Position numbers and translations under genes: made by a program
Source of the DNA: Candidatus Kapaibacterium thiocyanatum
GTDB lineage: Bacteria > Bacteroidota > Ignavibacteria > Kapaibacteriales > Kapaibacteriaceae
Direction: 5' to 3'
Assembly: GCA_001899175.1 (NCBI GenBank)
Contig: MKVH01000024.1
Coordinates: 496,001-560,000, forward strand
DNA: 64,000 nucleotides
Notes under the pieces: model-generated
Database searches by the model: none
What the model saw: only the letters and a program-made list of their open reading frames with translations
What the model was told of the DNA's origin: nothing
In this document: piece by piece, positions 54,100 to 62,797 of the stretch
Layout of the letters: every line of letters begins with the position of its first letter
How positions within the stretch are numbered: the first letter of the stretch is position 1

Positions 54100-55575
54100 T
54101 CAGGGGAAGATGCCGAGTTGTGCGTACGCGGTCGCGATCTTGTCGATCGAATTGACGAAGGCCGCAGTACGCATGTCCTTGATCTTGGGCTGACCGAAGT
54201 AGATGTCCATGATGTTATGATAGCTGGAGATCATCGTGTCTTCCAGACCGGAGTTCACGATATCCTCTTCATCCGCACCGCGGGCCACCATGCGCTTTTC
54301 CGTCTGCGACAGGCTCTTGCCCGTCAGACGTTCGATCGTATCGACGAGGCGCGTGTTGGAACCTTCCTCGAAGCGCTTGTCCATACGGCCGAAGCGTACG
54401 TGGGAGATGTTCTTCAGCCATTCGAAGTAGGATACCACGACGCCGCCTGCGTTCACGAACATGTCGGGCATCACGAGGATTCCCTTCTTGAGCAGGATTT
54501 CTTCGGCGACGGACGTTACCGGGCCGTTGGCGCCTTCGGCGATGATCTTGGCCTTGATCTTCGGTGCGTTTTCCTTGTAGATCTGCGATTCGAGAGCGGC
54601 AGGGACGAGGATGTCGCATTCATGTTCGAGGACGCTGTTGCCGTCCTTGATGGTCTTGCCGCCGGCGAAGCCGGTGATCGTTCCCGTGGACTGGCGGTGC
54701 TTGTTGAGGGCTTCGACGTCGATACCCTTCGGGTTGACGACGGCGCCGTCCCATTCGATGATACCGATGATCGTGGCTCCACCTTCCTGGAGGAACTTGG
54801 CGGCGTGGTAGCCCACGTTACCGAAGCCCTGGATGATGATGCGCTTGCCGTCGAGGCCCGTTTCGAGCTTGAGCTTCTTCATCAGACGTGCGTCGCCGAC
54901 GGCTTCGCGAACGGCATAGAAGAGGCCACGGCCCGTAGCCGCCGTACGGCCGCGTACGCCGCCTTGACCGACGGGCTTGCCCGTCACGCAGGCGAGAGCG
55001 TTGATCTCGTCCTTGGCGAAGGCCTGGTAGGTATCGGCGATCCATGCCATTTCACGTGGGCCGGTGCCGTAGTCGGGAGCGGGTACGTCCACCGACGGCC
55101 CGATAAAATTCTTGTGGATCAGCTCCACCGTATAGCGGCGGGTGATGCGTTCCAGTTCTTCCGCAGAGTAGTTCTTCGGATTGATGCGAATACCGCCCTT
55201 GCCACCACCGAAGGGTACGTCCACGACCGCGCACTTGTAGGTCATGAGCGCAGCGAGTGCCTGTACTTCGTCCTGATCGACGGTTTCGGCGTAGCGGATA
55301 CCGCCCTTGCAGGGAAGCTTGTGGTGCGAGTGCTCGGCACGCCATGCCTGGACGACCTGGATTTCACCCTTGATGCGAACCGGGAACTGCATGTAGTACA
55401 CCGAGTTGCAAACCTTGATCTGATCGAGCAGACCCTTGGGGTGGTTCGTTGCTGTTGCTGCCTTGTCGAAGTACTCGTTCACCGACTGCAGAAACGGTTG
55501 CGATCCGTGTGGGACCGCTGTAGCGGCTTGACTGCCGCGCTTGGCAGACTTCGCAGATGCCATAGAATGGATCAC
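54100..55575 (-). CDS. gdhA: glutamate dehydrogenase (Glu/Leu/Phe/Val family)
   Basis: 491 residues, somewhat long because of an N-terminal extension; the start could also be the ATG at 55563. It interconverts glutamate and 2-oxoglutarate plus ammonia using NAD(P)H. Catalytic and substrate residues are in [27 protein letters not shown] (active lysine) and [16 protein letters not shown]; the Rossmann motif is [15 protein letters not shown]. The gene follows HPPD by 54 nt on the same strand, so it may recycle the glutamate formed by the upstream aminotransferase. Confidence 0.94.
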   Translation of the reverse strand: MIHSMASAKSAKRGSQAATAVPHGSQPFLQSVNEYFDKAATATNHPKGLLDQIKVCNSVYYMQFPVRIKGEIQVVQAWRAEHSHHKLPCKGGIRYAETVDQDEVQALAALMTYKCAVVDVPFGGGKGGIRINPKNYSAEELERITRRYTVELIHKNFIGPSVDVPAPDYGTGPREMAWIADTYQAFAKDEINALACVTGKPVGQGGVRGRTAATGRGLFYAVREAVGDARLMKKLKLETGLDGKRIIIQGFGNVGYHAAKFLQEGGATIIGIIEWDGAVVNPKGIDVEALNKHRQSTGTITGFAGGKTIKDGNSVLEHECDILVPAALESQIYKENAPKIKAKIIAEGANGPVTSVAEEILLKKGILVMPDMFVNAGGVVVSYFEWLKNISHVRFGRMDKRFEEGSNTRLVDTIERLTGKSLSQTEKRMVARGADEEDIVNSGLEDTMISSYHNIMDIYFGQPKIKDMRTAAFVNSIDKIATAYAQLGIFP

Positions 55576-55629
55576 GTAGAAGTGTGGAACAGAGAGTATG
55601 TCGGTCGTGTGCTTGGGAGGGGGATCTTC

Positions 55630-56760
55630 TTACAGGTTGCCGCGGCGAGCCTGTTCGCGTTCGATGGCCTCAAACAACGCCTTGAAGTTCCCCTTGCCGA
55701 AGGAACGAGCACCCTTGCGTTGGATGATCTCGAAGAAGAGGGTAGGCCTGTCTTCGAGGGGCTTGGTGAAGATCTGGAGCAGGTAGCCTTCATCGTCGCG
55801 GTCGACGAGAATGCCGAGCTTGCGGAGAGGTTCGAGGTCTTCGTCGATCTTGCCGATACGCTCCAGCAGATCGGCGTAGTAGGTGTCCGGAACGGTCAGG
55901 AACTGCACGCCGCGGCGCTGGAGTTCGCTCACCGTGCTGATGATGTCGTTCGTGGCGATGGCGATGTGCTGAACACCGGGGCCATGATAGAATTCGAGGT
56001 ATTCGTCGATCTGCGACTTCTTGCGTCCAGCGGCCGGTTCGTTGATGGGGAACTTGACGTAGCCCGATCCGTTGGAGACGACCTTCGACATGAGTGCCGA
56101 ATACTCCGTGGAGATGTCCGTGTCGTCGAACGTCAGCAGAAGCTTGAAGCCCATGACGTCTTCGTAGAACTTCACCCATTCGTCCATGCGGCCGAGTTCG
56201 ACGTTGCCCACGCAGTGATCCACGTGGAGCAGCCCTACGGGCGTCGTGATGTAGTTGTCCGTCATCGGCTCGTAGCCGGGCATGAAGGGACCGGAGTAGT
56301 TGCGGCGCTCGACGAACGTATGGATCGTATCGCCGTACGTGTGGATGGAAGCCGTCTTGACTTCGCCGAAGGAGTCGGTCAGCGTGCGGGGTTCGCCTGC
56401 ATTCTTCGCACCGCGCGACGTGGTTTCCTTCCACGACTTCTCCGCATCATCGACCCACAGGGCCATGACCTTCACACCGTCACCATGCTTCGCGATATGG
56501 GCGTTGATGTCGGAATCCGGGTGCATGGGCGTGGTGAGTACGAAACGGATCTTGCCCTGCTGCAGCACGTAGGACGCACGGTCGCGGACACCCGTTTCGG
56601 GGCCTGCATAGGCCACGAGCTGGAAGCCGAAGGCCGTACGGTAGAAGAAGGCCGCCTGCTTGGCGTTGCCGACGTAGAATTCGATGTAGTCCGTGCCGTT
56701 GATGGGCAGGAAGTCCTCGGTTGTCGACGGCGCGGGAGCCGTCATCGTGTCCGTACTCAT
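55630..56760 (-). CDS. hppD: 4-hydroxyphenylpyruvate dioxygenase
   Basis: 376 residues. It turns 4-hydroxyphenylpyruvate into homogentisate with O2 and Fe(II), the second step of tyrosine breakdown. The two-fold vicinal-oxygen-chelate layout is clear. The iron ligands are His in LHVDHCVGNV, His in GVQHIAIATNDI, and Glu in LFFEIIQRKG near the end. The ATG at 56760 gives the family N-terminus; the frame is open further upstream but without family features. It begins 20 nt after the aminotransferase stop. No homogentisate dioxygenase is in the window. Confidence 0.95.
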   Translation of the reverse strand: MSTDTMTAPAPSTTEDFLPINGTDYIEFYVGNAKQAAFFYRTAFGFQLVAYAGPETGVRDRASYVLQQGKIRFVLTTPMHPDSDINAHIAKHGDGVKVMALWVDDAEKSWKETTSRGAKNAGEPRTLTDSFGEVKTASIHTYGDTIHTFVERRNYSGPFMPGYEPMTDNYITTPVGLLHVDHCVGNVELGRMDEWVKFYEDVMGFKLLLTFDDTDISTEYSALMSKVVSNGSGYVKFPINEPAAGRKKSQIDEYLEFYHGPGVQHIAIATNDIISTVSELQRRGVQFLTVPDTYYADLLERIGKIDEDLEPLRKLGILVDRDDEGYLLQIFTKPLEDRPTLFFEIIQRKGARSFGKGNFKALFEAIEREQARRGNL

Positions 56761-56780
56761 GTCGTGTATTCCATCGATGT

Positions 56781-57890
56781 TCAGATTGTAACAAAAGCGC
56801 CGGCGAGTTCGCGCAGCACGGCTGCGAGCCGCCGATTCTGATCGTTCGTGCCCGTACTGATGCGTACGCAGTGCGGCAGACCGAAGCCTGCGAGCGGACG
56901 CGAAATGAAGCCACGTTCCAGCAACGTACGATGAAATGTCGTTGCATGGTCCGGCGAACCGCAATCCACCATCACGAAATTCGCGATGGAGTTCGAGGTC
57001 CGGTAGCCGTTCGTGCGAAGTGTCTCGTGCAGGAGGGCCAGGCCTTCCGCGTTGAGTTCCACGGTCTTCCGCACGAAGTCCTTGTCGTCGAGTGCTGCAA
57101 CGGCTGCGGCGCAGGCGGGGCCGTTCGGATCGAACGGCAGCTTCGTACGCAACAGCCACTGGATGACGTCGGGATGACCCACGGCATATCCCACGCGCAG
57201 GGCCGCGAGACCGTAGGCCTTGGAGAACGTTCTCAGCACGATCACATTGTCACGTCCCATCGTCGACGCATCGGGATAGGTGTCCGGTGCGAGATGCGAT
57301 GCATACTCGCAGTAGGCTTCGTCGAGGATGACGAGCCTGTCATTCGGTACCTGGTCGAGGAACCACGTCAGCTCGTCCCTGGTGATGTGCGTTCCGGTGG
57401 GATTGTTCGGATTCGGGATGTAGATGACCTTGGTCTGCGGCATGATGGCCGCGGCAAGGGCATGGACGTCGAACCGGTAGTCGTCGGTGAGCGGAACGAA
57501 CTGCGGTTCCGTACCGGTCGACCGTACGGCGATGCCGAAACTGACGAAGCCTCCGCGGCACGACAGCGCCGTTTCTCCGGGAAGGAGGAACGTATGCATG
57601 ATCTGATGGATGATCGGATCGCTGCCGTTGTTGACGCTGATGTGGGCAGGCGTCACGCCGTGGACGTCCGCCAGACGCGCCCGCAGCCGTTGTCCGCCGT
57701 CGGGGTAGATGCTCGCGGACGCGAGAGCCTGCTGCGCGGCGGCGATGGCGAGGGGCGAAGAACCGGAAGGATTCTCGTTCGAGGCGAGTTTTTCGACGTT
57801 GGACAGGCCGTATTGCCGACGGATCTCTTCGGGTGAGGCACCAGGAGTGTAGACGGCAAGATGATGAAGATGAGAGGGTGTCGATATCAT
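56781..57890 (-). CDS. HisC-like class I/II aminotransferase, probably aromatic
   Basis: 369 residues of the histidinol-phosphate/aromatic aminotransferase group. NENPSGSSPLAI, PNPNNPTGTHITRDEL, LDEAYCEYA and the PLP lysine region RTFSKAYGLAALRVGYAVG are all intact. The placement directly before HPPD (20 nt) favours transamination of tyrosine or phenylalanine to 4-hydroxyphenylpyruvate, rather than histidine synthesis (inference). The ATG at 57890 lies just 7 nt after a TAGTTTTG box, so the transcript may start at or very near the start codon. Confidence 0.88.
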   Translation of the reverse strand: MISTPSHLHHLAVYTPGASPEEIRRQYGLSNVEKLASNENPSGSSPLAIAAAQQALASASIYPDGGQRLRARLADVHGVTPAHISVNNGSDPIIHQIMHTFLLPGETALSCRGGFVSFGIAVRSTGTEPQFVPLTDDYRFDVHALAAAIMPQTKVIYIPNPNNPTGTHITRDELTWFLDQVPNDRLVILDEAYCEYASHLAPDTYPDASTMGRDNVIVLRTFSKAYGLAALRVGYAVGHPDVIQWLLRTKLPFDPNGPACAAAVAALDDKDFVRKTVELNAEGLALLHETLRTNGYRTSNSIANFVMVDCGSPDHATTFHRTLLERGFISRPLAGFGLPHCVRISTGTNDQNRRLAAVLRELAGAFVTI

Positions 57891-57896
57891 GATCTG

Positions 57897-57904
57897 CAAA
57901 ACTA
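57897..57904 (-). promoter_or_regulatory. -7 promoter box of the aminotransferase-HPPD-gdhA run (TAGTTTTG)
   Basis: Reverse complement of 57897-57904 matches TAnnTTTG exactly and ends 6 nt before the ATG. This predicts a leaderless or nearly leaderless mRNA. No -33 element is evident. Confidence 0.45.
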
Positions 57905-57934
57905 CGAATGAGCGGGTGAAAGCCACGACCTGTC

Positions 57935-57942
57935 TATCTTCG
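57935..57942 (+). promoter_or_regulatory. possible -7 box of the asparaginase operon (TATCTTCG)
   Basis: One mismatch from TAnnTTTG, 34 nt before the asparaginase ATG. The same variant occurs upstream of the M1 peptidase gene. Confidence 0.35.
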
Positions 57943-57975
57943 CGCTTCGTTCCACCGATCGTTGACCACGTCACC

Positions 57976-58986
57976 ATGTCCCGTCGACCGCGAGTCGTCA
58001 TCATTTTTACCGGCGGTACCATCGCCTCCAAACTCGACAAGGAGTGGGGTGGAGTGGTTCCGAGTATGTCGGGTGGCGAGATCCTCGCCCAGATTCCCGG
58101 CATCCACGATGTCGCCGACATCCTCATCCACGAATACGGAACCTTGCCCGGACCCCACATCACCCCGGCCCGTATGCTCGAAATCTCACGCATCGTCCAG
58201 GGGTACGCCGACGATACGTCCATCGACGGTATCGTGATCACACACGGAACCGATACGCTGGAGGAAACGGCATACTTCCTCGACTGTACCGTCGATACGG
58301 CGAAACCCGTCATCGTCATCGGTGCCATGCGCAATTCCAGCGAGCCCGATTGGGACGGACCACGCAACGTGCGCGATGCCGTGACGGTCGCGGCGAATCC
58401 CGGTGTGTCGGGACTCGGTGTGATGGTCTGTCTCGGCGGTATGCTCACCGCCGCATCCGAGGCATCGAAGACGGATACGGAGGATCTCAACACGTTCACC
58501 AGCTTCGACTTCGGTCCACTCGGACGAGTGACGAACGGCCATCTGCTGATCCATCGCCGCCCCCTCCACCGCGAAGTCTTCAGGGTGGGGGAGCTGCCGT
58601 CGTCCGTACCGCTGCTCAAGTCCTATGCGGGTATGGACGGCATGCTGGTACGGGCCTGCAGGGAGCAGGGCGCTCAGGGACTGGTCGTGGAAGCCTTCGG
58701 TGTGGGGAACGTGACCCCGCCCGTCTACTACGAACTGTCTGAAGCCGTGGCCGCAGGCCTGCCCGTCGTTCTGGTCTCGCGTTGCCCGGTAGGACGGATC
58801 GAACATACCTATGCCTACGAAGGGGCCGGCCGTCATCTGCATGAAGCGGGTGTGATCTTCGCGGATTACCTGAACGGCCAGAAGGCCCGTATCAAGCTGA
58901 TGTGCGCTCTCGGCGCAGGGGTGACCGTGGACGGTATCCGCGTGGCCTTTGAATGGGCCGATGCGGCGGAGGACATCACGACATGA
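57976..58986 (+). CDS. type I/II L-asparaginase
   Basis: 336 residues. It hydrolyses asparagine to aspartate and ammonia. The first catalytic threonine is in VVIIFTGGTIAS, the second in VITHGTDTLEET, and the lysine/serine region in LLKSYAGMDGM. No signal peptide, so cytoplasmic. The frame is open upstream, but 57976 (MSRRPRVVI) begins the conserved fold. The stop overlaps the alanine racemase start by 4 nt. Divergent from the aminotransferase gene. Confidence 0.94.
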   Translation: MSRRPRVVIIFTGGTIASKLDKEWGGVVPSMSGGEILAQIPGIHDVADILIHEYGTLPGPHITPARMLEISRIVQGYADDTSIDGIVITHGTDTLEETAYFLDCTVDTAKPVIVIGAMRNSSEPDWDGPRNVRDAVTVAANPGVSGLGVMVCLGGMLTAASEASKTDTEDLNTFTSFDFGPLGRVTNGHLLIHRRPLHREVFRVGELPSSVPLLKSYAGMDGMLVRACREQGAQGLVVEAFGVGNVTPPVYYELSEAVAAGLPVVLVSRCPVGRIEHTYAYEGAGRHLHEAGVIFADYLNGQKARIKLMCALGAGVTVDGIRVAFEWADAAEDITT

Positions 58987-60095
58987 GATGTACGGTTGCG
59001 CGCATCGATCTCGGTGCGCTCCGATGGAATCTGTCCCAACTGCGTCACCGCGCCGAAGGACGGAAGATCATGGCCATGGTGAAGGCCAATGCCTATGGCC
59101 ATGGCATGATCGAGGTGAGTCGCACGCTGCAGGAAAGCGGCGTGGACATGCTCGGTGTGGCCTTCGCAGACGAAGGCGTGACGCTCCGCGAACAGGGAAT
59201 CGTGGTGCCGATCATGGTCCTGACGCCGACGATGGCCGATGAGGCCCGGATCGTCGTCGATAATGCGCTGACCACGGTGGCCTGCGACTTCGATCAGGTG
59301 GCTGCCCTCGGAACGCTGGCGGCGGAGGGCGGAACGAAGGCCATCGTCCATGTCTATGTCGACACGGGCATGCACCGCGACGGTGTGCAGCCTCACGAGG
59401 CAGTGGACTTCGTCCACGCGCTGGATCGTCTGCCCGGCATCGACGTACAGGGTATCTGCACCCACTTCGCGACGTCCGACGAAGCGCACAGCGGCTTCCT
59501 CCTGGAGCAGCTGGAATCTTTCCGGACCGTCGTGGCGACGCTGTCGTCCGCAGGTCGTACCTTTGTCCATGTCCACGCTGCGAACACCGGCGCCATCTGG
59601 CAGGCCGAACAGGCACTGTGTACGATGGTCCGCCCCGGACTTTCCCTCTATGGTTATGCCCCTCCCTTCGACGACGCGATGACGATGCGCCCCGTCCTGT
59701 CACTGGAGACGAAGGTGCTCTCCGTACGGAGGATCAGGGCGGGGGAAACGGTGAGTTACGGCAGACGGTATACCGCGCCGGCGGACCGTACCATCGCGAC
59801 GATCCCCGTGGGATACGGCGACGGCTATCCGCGCAAGCTTACGGGAAAGGCCACCTGCCTGATCAATGGCCGATCCTATCCCGTCGTCGGTACCATCTGC
59901 ATGGACGAGTGCATGGTCGATGTCGGCGACGATCCGGTAGCCATCGGTGACGACGTCGTGCTTATCGGGCGTCAGGCCGATGTCGACGGACGGATCGCGT
60001 CGATCGACGCCACCGACGTCGCAGCATGGGCCGAAACAATTCCCTACGAGATCACAACAGCCATCACGGCCCGCGTGCCGCGCAAGTATGTATAG
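58983..60095 (+). CDS. alr: alanine racemase
   Basis: 370 residues. It makes D-alanine for peptidoglycan. PLP lysine in IMAMVKANAYGHG (about 36), the barrel residues VHVYVDTGMHRDG, and the C-terminal catalytic tyrosine region RAGETVSYGRRYTAPADRTI with IPVGYGDGYPRKL are all intact. It is coupled to asparaginase (4-nt overlap) and overlaps scpA by 8 nt. Expression with scpAB would tie cell-wall synthesis to chromosome segregation, though this may only reflect compact packing. Confidence 0.96.
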   Translation: MRCTVARIDLGALRWNLSQLRHRAEGRKIMAMVKANAYGHGMIEVSRTLQESGVDMLGVAFADEGVTLREQGIVVPIMVLTPTMADEARIVVDNALTTVACDFDQVAALGTLAAEGGTKAIVHVYVDTGMHRDGVQPHEAVDFVHALDRLPGIDVQGICTHFATSDEAHSGFLLEQLESFRTVVATLSSAGRTFVHVHAANTGAIWQAEQALCTMVRPGLSLYGYAPPFDDAMTMRPVLSLETKVLSVRRIRAGETVSYGRRYTAPADRTIATIPVGYGDGYPRKLTGKATCLINGRSYPVVGTICMDECMVDVGDDPVAIGDDVVLIGRQADVDGRIASIDATDVAAWAETIPYEITTAITARVPRKYV

Positions 60096-60852
60096 TGTCC
60101 GCCTCGACAATTTCGAAGGTCCTCTCGACCTGCTGCTGTTCTTCATCAAGCGGGACGAGCTGGATATCTACGATATTCCCGTCGCCTCCATCACGCACGA
60201 ATTCCTCGACTATGTGCGGCTGATGGAACTGCTCGATCTGGAACTTGCGGGCGAGTTCGTCGTCATGGCCTCGACGCTCGTCCAGATCAAGGCACAAATG
60301 CTGCTGCCGCGCGAGCCTACGGGAATTCCCGAGGTCGACAAGGGCATCGAGGACGACCCCCGTGCGGAACTCGTACGGGCGCTGCTGGAATACAAGCGGT
60401 ACAAGGAAGCCTCGGAGACCCTCGCCACGCAGGCCGACGAACAGCGCTACGTGATGTACCGTCAACTGTTCGAAGGTGAGGAAATCCACGCGGCATCCGA
60501 CGGCGCCTACAGGAATGCGACGCTCTTCGACCTGCTCAAGGCGTTGAAGAAGGCCATCGACAGGGCTCCGGATCTTCCCGACCCGCACGTGGTGACGCGC
60601 TTCCCGTTCACGGTGGAAGAAAAGGCCGAGGAAATCGTCCATATCCTGCGTTCACGGCCCAGCGTGCGTTTCTTCGAGCTGATCGGCAGCCTTTCGAAGA
60701 TGCACATCGTGGTGACCTTCCTGGCCCTGCTCGAGCTCGCCAAGAACTCGCACATCCGTGTGCAGCAGGACCAGGCGTTCGACGATATCATGGTCGTCGC
60801 GCGCGATGAGAATGAACAACAAGAAATGACGGAAGAGCAAGAGAATGTCTGA
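60088..60852 (+). CDS. scpA: segregation and condensation protein A
   Basis: 254 residues. ScpA is the kleisin that bridges SMC heads during chromosome condensation. MYSVRLDNFEGPLDLLLFFI at the N-terminus and VASITHEFLDYVRLMELLDL are family hallmarks; a winged-helix C-terminal domain includes HIVVTFLALLELAKNSHIRV. The start at 60088 lies inside the end of alr (8-nt overlap), and the end overlaps scpB by 8 nt. Confidence 0.95.
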   Translation: MYSVRLDNFEGPLDLLLFFIKRDELDIYDIPVASITHEFLDYVRLMELLDLELAGEFVVMASTLVQIKAQMLLPREPTGIPEVDKGIEDDPRAELVRALLEYKRYKEASETLATQADEQRYVMYRQLFEGEEIHAASDGAYRNATLFDLLKALKKAIDRAPDLPDPHVVTRFPFTVEEKAEEIVHILRSRPSVRFFELIGSLSKMHIVVTFLALLELAKNSHIRVQQDQAFDDIMVVARDENEQQEMTEEQENV

Positions 60853-61948
60853 TATCAACGAAGAACTTCACGAGAGCGGTGAGGCCGGTTTTCCGGAAGA
60901 GCCGACGATGGATCCGGCCGTCGAGGACGATGAAGCCACCGGTGCGGAGCGTCTGAACGTTCCGTACTTCTTCACGCTCGGCAGGTTCGACCAGTTGCGC
61001 GCACTGGAATCGCTGATCTTCGCGAGCGATGATCCGCTGTCCGCCCGCGCCATGCATCGCATCCTTGTTCTCGAGGATCCTTCCCAGACGGTTCCCGGAC
61101 AGCAGTCGCTGCCGCTCGACGGCGACAAGCCGCAGGAGCCGCCGAAACCGCCATTCCAGGTGCCCGTCCATTACTTCGACGACCTGGTGGACGAGATCAA
61201 CGACGACCTCGAGAAGACGGACAGACCCTTCCGTATCGTCAAGATCGCAGGCGGCTATCAGTTCGCCACGACACCCCAGCACGGTCAGCTCGTCCAGCGT
61301 CTGCTCAAGGCCAAGAACCGCAAGCGGCTCACCCAGGCCGCCCTGGAAACCCTGGCCATCGTGGCCTACCGTCAGCCCATCACCAAGGCCGAAGTCGATG
61401 CCATTCGCGGCGTCAATTCGGGCGAGGTAGTGAACTCGCTTACCGAAAAACAGCTCGTGGCCATGGTCGGCCGCGCCGAAACGCCGGGCAAACCGCTACT
61501 CTACGGCACCACGGATGACTTCCTGCGCGTCTTCGGGCTGAACAGCCTTTCCGATCTGCCCAAGCTCCGCGAGATCGACGATCTGCTCAAGACGACGACG
61601 ACGATGATCGATATGGATGATACCATCCAGGTCACGACCGATCACCGTACACTTCGCCGTCAGATCAGCCTTCTGCTCGACGGAGATACGGCCGAGGCCG
61701 CTGCCGATACGGATGCCAATTCCGGTGCCTACTGGCACAGTCCGGATGAGCACGGTTCCTCCGAGGAAGAAGGAGGGGGCGTCGACCCCGGATCGTCCCC
61801 GGATACCGAGGGCGAAGGTTCTGGCGAGGCCGCCGTCGATTCCGGTGATACGGAAGCGGGGGGCGACGCGGATAGTCCCGATGGTGTTGTTGGAGAAGGC
61901 CCCTCTACCGAGGAGATGTCGCCGTCCGACGACGAAGAGCCTTCCTGA
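60845..61948 (+). CDS. scpB: segregation and condensation protein B with long acidic tail
   Basis: 367 residues, nearly double the usual length of about 200. The two winged-helix domains of ScpB lie at about 45-270, with LTQAALETLAIVAYRQPITK and LYGTTDDFLRVFGLNSLSDL. The extra length is a 45-residue acidic head and a roughly 85-residue acidic, Gly/Ser-rich tail (GSSEEEGGGVDPGSS and further), probably disordered. With ScpA it regulates the SMC complex. Last gene of the asparaginase-alr-scpA-scpB run. Confidence 0.93.
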   Translation: MSDINEELHESGEAGFPEEPTMDPAVEDDEATGAERLNVPYFFTLGRFDQLRALESLIFASDDPLSARAMHRILVLEDPSQTVPGQQSLPLDGDKPQEPPKPPFQVPVHYFDDLVDEINDDLEKTDRPFRIVKIAGGYQFATTPQHGQLVQRLLKAKNRKRLTQAALETLAIVAYRQPITKAEVDAIRGVNSGEVVNSLTEKQLVAMVGRAETPGKPLLYGTTDDFLRVFGLNSLSDLPKLREIDDLLKTTTTMIDMDDTIQVTTDHRTLRRQISLLLDGDTAEAAADTDANSGAYWHSPDEHGSSEEEGGGVDPGSSPDTEGEGSGEAAVDSGDTEAGGDADSPDGVVGEGPSTEEMSPSDDEEPS

Positions 61949-62275
61949 ACGACCGCGCCCGGCGGACGTGAACGTTTCGTCAAGCTATCGACACTTGTAC
62001 GTGATTCGTGCAGGCTGCTCCTCGTGGTGCGGCTTGTATGCTCTTTGCCGTATCGATACGGAACGTCGCATTCGAATGATGGAAACCGAAAAAACTACAA
62101 TAGTTTATTCGTTGACCCGTTCGTATGTTTGTTAGTTCGGTTTCGATGGCGTTACCCGTCTTTCTCGAGTCATGCACACCCCTCAACCCTCCTCCCGGAG
62201 TGGCGTCAGAGAGACAAGAACAAACAGTCAAGTACGTATGTGCCGTCGGACCTTGTCCGACGAGAAACCCTCGAC
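61949..62275 (+). other. long AT-richer intergenic region with palindromes
   Basis: No convincing protein gene. It holds a perfect 14-bp palindrome CCGTATCGATACGG (62048-62061), an inverted repeat AAACTA-CAA-TAGTTT (62092-62106), a -7 box TATGTTTG (62124-62131) and a candidate small RNA (see next entry), ending in the terminator at 62276. Confidence 0.6.
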
Positions 62276-62305
62276 AAAGCCCCGCGTTCAGCGGGGCTTT
62301 TTGTT
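62138..62305 (+). ncRNA. candidate small RNA with CCUCCUCCC anti-Shine-Dalgarno motif
   Basis: A -7 box TATGTTTG at 62124-62131 predicts a start near 62138, and a strong rho-independent terminator ends at about 62305, giving an RNA of about 165 nt. Inside lie a C-rich CCTCCTCCC (62188-62196), complementary to AGGAGG-type ribosome sites, a short hairpin CTCC-TCCC-GGAG around it, and an 8-bp stem CGTCGGAC-CTT-GTCCGACG (62244-62262). TTTCTCG (62161-62166 region) can also pair with CGAGAAA (62261-62267). Such C-rich loops occur in known trans-acting sRNAs of other phyla (RsaE, cuckoo RNAs). Function here is inferred. Confidence 0.4.
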
Positions 62306-62307
62306 TT
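62276..62307 (+). terminator. rho-independent terminator
   Basis: AAAGCCCCGC pairs with GCGGGGCTTT around GTTCA and is followed by TTGTTTT. It is best placed for plus-strand transcripts (candidate sRNA or scpB read-through), but can also stop the convergent DoxX gene. Confidence 0.85.
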
Positions 62308-62315
62308 CGACCGGA

Positions 62316-62771
62316 TCATGCCTGTATCGCTCGACGATCGAGCGATACCGATCCGGAGCCACCGACGATGATGGCCAATGACATCGACAGGACGAGGAGG
62401 TGGTATTCGTAGCCCTCGGTTCCAGCGGGCATCGCTCCGTTCCAGTTCATGAAGAAGCCGTTCGCGGTGTGCATCGAGGCCGCCACGACGAAGTTGATGA
62501 AGATCAGCATGGCCGCGGGACGGCTCCACAAGCCGAGAATGAGCGCGACCGGAGCCGCCAGCTCGGCGACGAAGACCATGAAGGCCAGTGGACCGGGAAT
62601 GCCCAGCGTCTGCGTGAAATACTGCATCGTACCGGAAAAGCCGAATCCTCCGAACATGCCGAATGCTTTCTGCAGGCCGTGGGGCAGGACGACGAATGCG
62701 AGCACGATTCGGATGATCGCGAGCGGGAGAGAGGAGGAGGTCGCCATGATGCGGCGGGTGAGCGGTCCCAT
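62316..62771 (-). CDS. DoxX-family membrane protein
   Basis: 151 residues with four membrane helices and the DoxX signature VVLPHGLQKAFGMFGG near the N-terminus. The start may also be the ATG at 62747 (MATSSSLPL). DoxX-like proteins are found in quinone-linked and oxidative- or thiol-stress systems; the precise function is not known. It is transcribed in the same direction as, and downstream of, the MarR regulator, with its own operator-like site. Confidence 0.88.
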   Translation of the reverse strand: MGPLTRRIMATSSSLPLAIIRIVLAFVVLPHGLQKAFGMFGGFGFSGTMQYFTQTLGIPGPLAFMVFVAELAAPVALILGLWSRPAAMLIFINFVVAASMHTANGFFMNWNGAMPAGTEGYEYHLLVLSMSLAIIVGGSGSVSLDRRAIQA

Positions 62772-62797
62772 CGTAGTTCCTGTGAGAAAAGTGACTG

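Noticed and set aside
54118-56841. 907-codon open frame on the plus strand
   Set aside because: Antisense to glutamate dehydrogenase and HPPD, both of which have complete catalytic residues. It is a shadow of their codon usage.
61949-62412. Small protein-coding gene downstream of scpB
   Set aside because: Frames here run through the terminator hairpin or into the DoxX gene and have no ribosome site or recognisable fold. An RNA is more likely.
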